This document shows, in pieces, positions 12,977-18,753 of a stretch of 18,753 bases of DNA. A model generated the notes under the pieces. The model was given only the letters and a program-made list of their open reading frames with translations. It had not been told where the DNA came from and made no database searches. This DNA comes from Bacteroidota bacterium (lineage in GTDB: Bacteria; Bacteroidota; Bacteroidia; Chitinophagales; Chitinophagaceae). Where the stretch lies: the NCBI GenBank assembly GCA_023422565.1, contig JAFAGR010000058.1, forward strand, positions 1 to 18,753. The letters are read 5' to 3'. The position numbers and the translations under genes are program-made. Every line of letters starts with the position of its first letter. The stretch's first letter is position 1.

Positions 12977-15952
12977 TTAAATATCTCTTGCAATAGCCGC
13001 TTTCGGGCCTTTCACTTTTTCTTTTTCTACCGGCTTTGGAGCAGCAGCACCTAATGGTTTGTTCTTTGCAAAATCCATAAGGATCGGCGCTCCCACAAAG
13101 ATAGAAGAGTAGGAACCGGTGATCACACCGATCAACATCGCGAAAGCAAAACCGCGTGTTACCTCGCCTCCGAAAATGAAGAGGATAAGCAGGGTAAGAA
13201 ATACGGTGAATGAGGTCATGATGGTACGGCTCAGCGTATCGTTGATCGCACGGTTGATGATCGTTCCTTTATCAGCACCTTTCAGATCGCGCGTATATTC
13301 ACGAACGCGGTCGAACACGATCACGGTATCGTTCATGGAGAAACCGATTACCGTAAGTATCGCAGCGATGAAATGCTGATCGATCTCCAGCGGGAAAGGA
13401 ACCACATCTTTCAAATAAGAGAATACGATCAAGGTAAGCAACACGTCGTGCATTAGCGTAATGATCGTTCCCACTGAATATCTCCAGTCGCGGAAACGGA
13501 TGAAGATATAAAGGAAGATCGCGATTACGGCGAAAATGGTAGCTTTCACGGCACCACGCTTAAGATCGTCTGAGATGCTTGGCTGCACGGTTGTAGAGCT
13601 TTCGATCCTGTCTCTTACAAAGTTTGCGTAGGTCATGTTCTCAGGAAGCACTTTCTTCAATCCTTCAAACAATTTCGCCTGCACAGCGCTGTCTGCATTT
13701 TGCACACCTTTCATGTATGCAGTGGTAATGTTCAGGTGACGGTTATCTCCAATCGTTTTGATCACAGGATTATCATCGAAGGCAGCTCTCAGATCTTCAG
13801 CCACATCACTGTTTTTCACCGGGCGATCAAAACTCACGGTATAACTGCGGCCCCCTTTAAATTCTACACCCTGGTGGAAACCATTGAAGAAAGTACCGAT
13901 ACCAAGCACCAGAATGATAGCTGAAATGATGTAGGTGTATTTGCGCATTTCCACGAACTTGTAATTCGCGTTGCGGAAAATTCTTCTTGACAGCTTTGTG
14001 AAATATTCGAAATGCCTGTTCTTATTCGTATAGAAATCGGTGATCAGCCTGCTCACCAAAATACCGGTGAAGAGTGATAACAAAAGACCGATGATCTGCG
14101 TAGTGGCAAAACCAAGTACAGGGCCCAAACCGAAGTAAAACAAAATAATGGCTGTGATCAATGAAGTAACGTGCGCATCAAGAACAGGTGGAAGAGAACG
14201 GCTGTAACCGTCATTCACCGCCTGCGGATAAGATTTGCCCTTATTTAATTCATCCTTTATCCGTTCAAAGATCACCACGTTCGTATCTACCGCCATACCG
14301 ATCGTTAACACCAAACCGGCAATACCGGCTGCCGTTAGCGTTAAGCCCATTGCAGCTAATACACCAATGGTGAACAAGAGGTTTAGGATAAGCGCAACGT
14401 TTGCCACCCAACCGCCGGTGTTGTAATACAACAGCATCAGGGCGAAGATCACCAGGAAGGAAACGAGGAATGACATCGCTCCGCCCTTAACTGCTTCAGC
14501 GCCGAGTGTTGGGCCAACGATCTGTTCAGCAACGATCTTAGCGGGCGCATCAAGTTTACCGGAAGTTAGAATGCTCGCCAGATCCTGAGCCTGCTCGGTG
14601 GTAAAGCTTCCTGATATTTCAGAATTGCCACCTTCAATAGGTCCGTTCACATTTGGTGCGCTATATACAATATCATCCAGAGTGATCGCGATAGGGCGGT
14701 TCACATTCTTTGCCGTTAGCCTTGCCCATGTTTTCGTTCCCACATTGGTCATCTGCATTTTGATTGCAGGATTACCACGCTCGTCGAAATCCTGGCGTGC
14801 AGATTCCACACCATCTCCTTCAAGCGGCGCTTTTTCTGACCCCGGAATTGTTTTGATAGCATATAAAGGCAGGAAGCGCATTCCATTGTCCGCCTTCTCT
14901 TCAACTCCGTATAGGAATTTAAGATTGCCGGGGAATGAACCGCTTACGAGGCCAAGCCTCAGGTAACTGTTGAATACAGCAGTATCTTTCAAAGCAACGC
15001 GGCCAACAGCCGATGAAAAGAATTGCCTTCCGCTTTCATCAGTCTGCACATCAATGGGATTCATAACGCGCAGGAAAGGATTCGCGTTCTGTGCTGCCTT
15101 CACCGAATCAACCGCGGTGGTATCACCGGCCTGAACGCCGTTCAGATAGTTTTGCAGGTTGCGATCCGCATTTTGAAGCGCCTGTGCAATTTCATCAATA
15201 CGATACACTTCCCAGAACTGAAGGTTTGCCGATGATTGTAGATATTGACGAACTCTTTCAGGGTCGTTAAAGCCGGCAAGTTCAACGTTGATAACGCCCT
15301 TGTTTTCGTCTAAATTAATATTTGGCTGAGCAACACCGAATTTATCGATACGCTTAACGAGGATCTGGTGTGTTTGTTTAATGGCGCCATTGGCAATGGT
15401 TTTCAATTTTGCCACTACCTGGTTGTCGTTGTCTCCGATCTTCACATCCTTACCCGGACCTGCAAAAAGCGAGGAGAGTTTTCCCGCGCCGTTTTGTTGA
15501 ATATATGCAGAAGAGAAGAGGTCAATATAATTTGCCTCACTGTTTGCTTTCTGCGCAGTTGCGGTTTGCAAGGCCTTTAGTAATGCCGGATCTTTCGAGT
15601 TATTGCTGAGTGATTTCAGCAAACCTTCCAGACTAACGTCCATGGTTACACTCATACCACCCTGAAGGTCAAGGCCGAGGTTAAGTTCATTCTCCTTAAC
15701 TTTTCTGTAAGTGGTTCCAAAGAAAATTTCCTTGTCGCTTGTAGAATCAAGGATGTGGCGGGTGGTTTGTTTTACCAGTGCCTCCCTGTCTTCAGGAGAG
15801 AGGTCTCCCGGGTGCTGGTTTTTAACAATGCGTTCTGCCTGTGCCTTTACTTTTCCTTCATAATTACGAACTACCCAGGTGTAAGACAATTCCCAAACGG
15901 AAATAATGATCAGGGCGATGGTAAAAAACCATACTAATCCTTTAAGCTTCAT
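12977..15952 (-). CDS. secDF: Fused protein translocase subunit SecDF
   Basis: A 991-residue fusion of SecD and SecF, the RND-type membrane proteins that use the proton gradient to help pull exported proteins through SecYEG. The SecD half opens with a membrane helix and the motif LGLDLQGG (92-99), has a large periplasmic domain (~100-480), then five helices including the conserved GMAVDTNVVIFERIKDEL. The SecF half starts at about residue 670 with GVEFKGGRSY (near 695) and ends with VIGFSMNDTVIVFDRVREYTRD and further helices. The fused form is usual in Bacteroidota. It is a single-gene unit with its own promoter (15996-16026) and terminator (12924-12954). Confidence 0.97.
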   Translation of the reverse strand: MKLKGLVWFFTIALIIISVWELSYTWVVRNYEGKVKAQAERIVKNQHPGDLSPEDREALVKQTTRHILDSTSDKEIFFGTTYRKVKENELNLGLDLQGGMSVTMDVSLEGLLKSLSNNSKDPALLKALQTATAQKANSEANYIDLFSSAYIQQNGAGKLSSLFAGPGKDVKIGDNDNQVVAKLKTIANGAIKQTHQILVKRIDKFGVAQPNINLDENKGVINVELAGFNDPERVRQYLQSSANLQFWEVYRIDEIAQALQNADRNLQNYLNGVQAGDTTAVDSVKAAQNANPFLRVMNPIDVQTDESGRQFFSSAVGRVALKDTAVFNSYLRLGLVSGSFPGNLKFLYGVEEKADNGMRFLPLYAIKTIPGSEKAPLEGDGVESARQDFDERGNPAIKMQMTNVGTKTWARLTAKNVNRPIAITLDDIVYSAPNVNGPIEGGNSEISGSFTTEQAQDLASILTSGKLDAPAKIVAEQIVGPTLGAEAVKGGAMSFLVSFLVIFALMLLYYNTGGWVANVALILNLLFTIGVLAAMGLTLTAAGIAGLVLTIGMAVDTNVVIFERIKDELNKGKSYPQAVNDGYSRSLPPVLDAHVTSLITAIILFYFGLGPVLGFATTQIIGLLLSLFTGILVSRLITDFYTNKNRHFEYFTKLSRRIFRNANYKFVEMRKYTYIISAIILVLGIGTFFNGFHQGVEFKGGRSYTVSFDRPVKNSDVAEDLRAAFDDNPVIKTIGDNRHLNITTAYMKGVQNADSAVQAKLFEGLKKVLPENMTYANFVRDRIESSTTVQPSISDDLKRGAVKATIFAVIAIFLYIFIRFRDWRYSVGTIITLMHDVLLTLIVFSYLKDVVPFPLEIDQHFIAAILTVIGFSMNDTVIVFDRVREYTRDLKGADKGTIINRAINDTLSRTIMTSFTVFLTLLILFIFGGEVTRGFAFAMLIGVITGSYSSIFVGAPILMDFAKNKPLGAAAPKPVEKEKVKGPKAAIARDI

Positions 15953-15995
15953 AGATGAACTTTTCTACAGTTGTCAATTTTTTATAAACAGTGTG

Positions 15996-16026
15996 CAAAG
16001 ATAAGGGGAAATAGATATTGTTAAAA
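15996..16026 (-). promoter_or_regulatory. Candidate secDF promoter
   Basis: The minus strand has TATCTTTG (16003-15996), a full TAnnTTTG match, with a T-rich -33-like TTTT (16026-16023) 19 bp upstream and about 43 bp to the ATG at 15952. The 300-bp divergent gap to the M23 peptidase gene shows nothing else I can name; no clear promoter box was found for the peptidase. Confidence 0.5.
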
Positions 16027-16252
16027 TGAGATTTTAGGCGTGGGGAGAACTCGCCAAACACGCGCCTGTTAAAGATTTGAGCTTCGTGCATCCGATCTGC
16101 AAGGAAGGGTAGAGGTTCCCGCTTTTGAGCCGGCCTTATCTAAAAACACCAATCGGGCTGATTTCCTTTTAATATTTCCCTAACGCTTTTCGGTGCAAAA
16201 CTTGCCATTTGCGGAACTCCAATTATCCTTTCATATTCAAAAATTCAACTGA

Positions 16253-16846
16253 ATGAAAAACCTATTTTTATTTTTCCTCCTTTCTTTTTCAGGAATGGCG
16301 GCCTCTGCGTACACTTCAAACTCACCTGTTAATAACGAGGACCTCGTTTTTCCCGTAGCAGGTAACAATTCCAATGTGGGGAGCTTTTGGGGCGCCAGGC
16401 GCGAAGGCGGGAAGCGCAAACATGAAGGAATCGACATTTTCGCGAAAAAAGGCACGCCCGTAGTAGCGATCTCTGATGGAGTGATCACCAAAGTTGCGGT
16501 GATGCCAAAGGGCGGCAAAATTGTTTGGATGGAATGTGATGGGCGCGAATGGAATGTTTATTATGCGCACCTTGATGAGCAGTTTGTAAAAGAAGGGCAG
16601 AAGGTAAAAAAAGGCGAGGCAATCGGTACCGTAGGAAATACCGGCAACGCGCGCACCACGCCATCTCATTTACACTTTGGCATTTACACAAGAAAGGGAG
16701 CCGTTGATCCATATCCATATGTGAAGAATCTCGAAAAAATATCAGATCCATACCGTTTGGAAGATGACAATAACGAAATGCTTGCCGACAATGAGAAGAT
16801 CATTGAAAGTATTAGTGACAGATTATCTAAGCGCAACAGCCTCTAA
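16253..16846 (+). CDS. Secreted M23 family (LytM-type) metallopeptidase
   Basis: A 197-residue protein with a signal peptide (MKNLFLFFLLSFSGMAASA) and a LytM/peptidase M23 domain from about 32 to 155. The zinc and catalytic residues are visible: H57-x3-D61 (HEGIDIFAKKGTPV), H106 (YYAHLDE) and H139-L-H141 (SHLHFG). All expected positions are filled, so it should be an active zinc endopeptidase cutting peptidoglycan crosslinks or related peptides in the periplasm. The short acidic C-terminal tail (161-197) is not part of the known domain. It is transcribed away from secDF and towards the aminotransferase gene; its ATG is the only one before the signal sequence. Confidence 0.92.
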   Translation: MKNLFLFFLLSFSGMAASAYTSNSPVNNEDLVFPVAGNNSNVGSFWGARREGGKRKHEGIDIFAKKGTPVVAISDGVITKVAVMPKGGKIVWMECDGREWNVYYAHLDEQFVKEGQKVKKGEAIGTVGNTGNARTTPSHLHFGIYTRKGAVDPYPYVKNLEKISDPYRLEDDNNEMLADNEKIIESISDRLSKRNSL

Positions 16847-16848
16847 GA

Positions 16849-16900
16849 AAGATGTGCAAATGTGATGATGTGCTGATGTGCTGATTTGGTTATGTGCAAA
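16849..16900. repeat. Imperfect short tandem repeat (GATGTGC-type)
   Basis: Words GATGTGCAAATGTGATGATGTG and GATGTGCTGATGTGCTGATTTG, built on an 8-9 bp GATGTGCT unit, follow directly after the M23 peptidase gene. The remainder of the gap to 17016 holds a weak stem TCCGC...GCGGA (16961-16979) and CGCGGATA, but no convincing terminator for either of the two convergent genes. Confidence 0.5.
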
Positions 16901-17016
16901 TTCGATGCGTTGAATAGATCGGTAGGCAAACTTTCCTGCGGATTTACGCGAATGGAGATACTCCGCTAAGTTTTCGCGGATAGGCTAAAAAAATCTGTGA
17001 GACAAAACCAGAAAAA

Positions 17017-18210
17017 TCAAGACAATGCAGCTAACGCTTTGCGGATCTTGGTAAACCCTGCTTCCAGCTTTTCCATGCTGTTGGCGAAGGACATCCTGAT
17101 GCAATTCGGCTCGCCAAAGGCCGCTCCGGTAACCACGCTTACATGGGCGTCGTTGAGCAGGTACATGCAGAGGTCGTCTGCATTTTTGATGAGATCACCT
17201 GCAGGTGTTTTCTTTCCGAAATACGCATGTACATCAGGAAATACATAGAAAGCGGCGGGAGGTGTGGTTACGGAGATGTTTGGAATTTCTCCCAGCCATT
17301 GCATCACTTTATCACGGCGCTCGCGAAATTGCACAACCATGTCGTGCGTAGGTTTTAAATTTCCGGTCAGAGCCTCAATAGCTGCCCTTTGCGCGATGGC
17401 ATTCGTACCGCTGGTGAACTGGCCCTGCAGTTTGTCGCACGCTTTTGCAATTTGCACCGGAGCTGCCATATAGCCAAGCCTCCAGCCCGTCATCGCAAAG
17501 CCCTTGCTTAATCCGTTTATAATTATCACCCGATCTTTTAAGAATGGAAAAGACGCAATGCTTTCATGCCTGCCGGTAAAATTGATGTGCTCGTAAATTT
17601 CATCACTCATTATATATACATGAGGATGTTTTTTGAATACCTCAGCCAAGGCAGATAATTCCTCCCTTGAATACAGCGCCCCGGTTGGGTTGCAGGGTGA
17701 GGAGAACATGAACAATTTTGTTTTTGGCGTTATGCTTTTCTCAAGTTCTTCCGCGGTTATTTTGAAACCGTTGTCAATACTGGTTCTTACAAGCTTTACT
17801 TCACCACCGGCAAGCCTAACGATCTCGGAATAAGTAACCCAGTAAGGAGTGGGAATGATCACTTCATCGTCTTTATCAACCAAAGCAAGCACGAGGTTGG
17901 CGATACTTTGTTTGGCGCCCGTACTTACCACTATCTGATCCGGCGTATACTCGAGACCGTTATCCCTGCTGAATTTTGTACAAACCGCTTTGCGAAGCTC
18001 AAGGAAACCTGATACAGGAGTGTAATGGCTGTAATTTTCATCAATCGCTTTCTTTGCTGCTTCCTTTATATGATCGGGCGTATCAAAATCGGGTTCGCCA
18101 AGGCTAAGGTCAGTAATGTCAAAACCTTTTTCGCGAAGTTCGCGGCCAAGTTTGGCCATCTTCAAAGTTTCAGGCTCATTAAATCTTTGTAACAGGGATG
18201 ATAAACGCAT
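17017..18210 (-). CDS. Class I PLP aminotransferase, aspartate aminotransferase type Ib
   Basis: A 397-residue fold-type I aminotransferase. PLP-binding residues are present: Lys236 in NGLSKGFAMTGWRLGY (Schiff base), Asp203 in SDEIYEH, Asn174 in SPCNPTGALYS, Arg244, Trp124 in TPYWVTY, and Arg372 (IRMSFA) for the substrate carboxylate. The overall pattern, including STGAKQSI and EPDFDTPDHIK, is that of the subgroup Ib enzymes such as the Thermus aspartate aminotransferase, which moves the amino group between aspartate and 2-oxoglutarate and may also act on prephenate. It starts 21 bp after the coaE stop, on the same strand, so it is probably in one operon with it; a purine-rich AAGGATA lies 14-20 bp before the ATG. 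Confidence 0.93.
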   Translation of the reverse strand: MRLSSLLQRFNEPETLKMAKLGRELREKGFDITDLSLGEPDFDTPDHIKEAAKKAIDENYSHYTPVSGFLELRKAVCTKFSRDNGLEYTPDQIVVSTGAKQSIANLVLALVDKDDEVIIPTPYWVTYSEIVRLAGGEVKLVRTSIDNGFKITAEELEKSITPKTKLFMFSSPCNPTGALYSREELSALAEVFKKHPHVYIMSDEIYEHINFTGRHESIASFPFLKDRVIIINGLSKGFAMTGWRLGYMAAPVQIAKACDKLQGQFTSGTNAIAQRAAIEALTGNLKPTHDMVVQFRERRDKVMQWLGEIPNISVTTPPAAFYVFPDVHAYFGKKTPAGDLIKNADDLCMYLLNDAHVSVVTGAAFGEPNCIRMSFANSMEKLEAGFTKIRKALAALS

Positions 18211-18231
18211 GGTCAGATATTTTATCCTTTC

Positions 18232-18753
18232 TTACTGTTTGTTAATAAATCTTTGATGCAGTGCTAAAACCTGCGGTATCAGAAGATGTTCCTCATCATT
18301 TTCGATCACTGCATCACACAAATTCATTTTCTCTTCCTCCGGCATCTGGTTATCCATTCTCGCCATGATGTCCTCATCAGAAATCTTATCGCGCTGGCGG
18401 ATGCGCTGCATACGCAATTCAAGCGGGCTTCGCACACCGATCACAAAATCAAGCGAGCGGTTTGATCCGCTTTCAAAGATCAGGGCCGCTTCTTTTATAG
18501 TATAAGGAAAGTGCTGCTTCATCATCCAATCCGCACTGTCTTTAATGGTTGCCGGATGCACCGCGGCATTCAACTTCGCAAGTAGTTCCGGGTTATTAAA
18601 AACCTTCGCGGCAAGCCATTGGCGGTCCAAGGCCTGGTTCTTATAAAGTTCTTCACCGAAAATATCAACGAGCTTTTGTTTAAGAACTGCGTCCTGCTGC
18701 ATCAGCCGTTTGGCCGTGGCGTCTGCATCATATATGGGCGCACCCATCACCCA
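18232..18753 (-). CDS. coaE: Dephospho-CoA kinase, 3' part (runs off the window)
   Basis: About 174 codons of an open frame that continues past the right edge. Recognisable CoaE features in order: GAPIYDADATAKRLM (the YDAD motif of the CoA/lid region), LDRQWLAAKVFNN, LNAAVHPATI (the conserved HP), EAALIFESGSNRSLDFVIGV, the RMQRIRQRDKISDEDIMARMDNQM lid/Q motif, and CDAVIENDEEHLL. It performs the last step of CoA synthesis, ATP-dependent phosphorylation of the 3'-OH of dephospho-CoA. The N-terminal P-loop lies outside the window, so the start cannot be placed; the Met at 18750 is internal. It is upstream of, and close to, the aminotransferase gene. Confidence 0.93.
   Translation of the reverse strand, partial: WVMGAPIYDADATAKRLMQQDAVLKQKLVDIFGEELYKNQALDRQWLAAKVFNNPELLAKLNAAVHPATIKDSADWMMKQHFPYTIKEAALIFESGSNRSLDFVIGVRSPLELRMQRIRQRDKISDEDIMARMDNQMPEEEKMNLCDAVIENDEEHLLIPQVLALHQRFINKQ

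Overview
The window looks like a chromosomal segment of a Bacteroidota member, probably of the Chitinophagaceae type. The reasons are a fused SecD-SecF protein, promoters of the TAnnTTTG class, export signals ending in AQ/GQ, a stand-alone methylmalonyl-CoA mutase large subunit, and many short palindromic repeats between genes. This placement is inference; there is no rRNA or other marker gene here.

Region 1 (1-2272) is the most unusual part. Four small AT-rich genes on the minus strand, one cut by the window edge, are separated by three copies of a ~163 bp imperfect palindrome. Each palindrome is bounded by RYYYAAC/GTTRRRY-like 7-mers. The 7-mer that begins each complete gene unit is the exact reverse complement of the 7-mer just after that gene, even where one unit uses a different 7-mer. 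This is the signature of integron gene cassettes with attC sites, so I read the region as an integron-like cassette array.

Region 2 (2535-7317) holds a lipoprotein with a carboxypeptidase-regulatory-like fold, an LLM-class flavin monooxygenase, and a XerC/IntI-related tyrosine recombinase with an extra N-terminal domain. The recombinase is flanked by an inverted pair of GC-rich REP-like elements. Around it lie a 14-bp tandem repeat, a nested attC-like palindrome and an eight-copy array of GTTCGTG-AGA-CACGAAC hairpins. The recombinase is a candidate, but unproven, partner of the cassette array.

Region 3 (7317-18753) is mostly housekeeping: a secreted protein made of 23-residue repeats (minus), then a plus-strand group of a membrane-anchored coiled protein, a methylmalonyl-CoA mutase large subunit and an NTF2-like secreted protein. 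A 750-bp gene-free stretch rich in inverted repeats follows. Next come a radical SAM protein, SecDF with a clear terminator and promoter, a secreted M23 peptidase (divergent from secDF), a class Ib aspartate aminotransferase, and the 3' part of dephospho-CoA kinase (coaE), which runs off the end.
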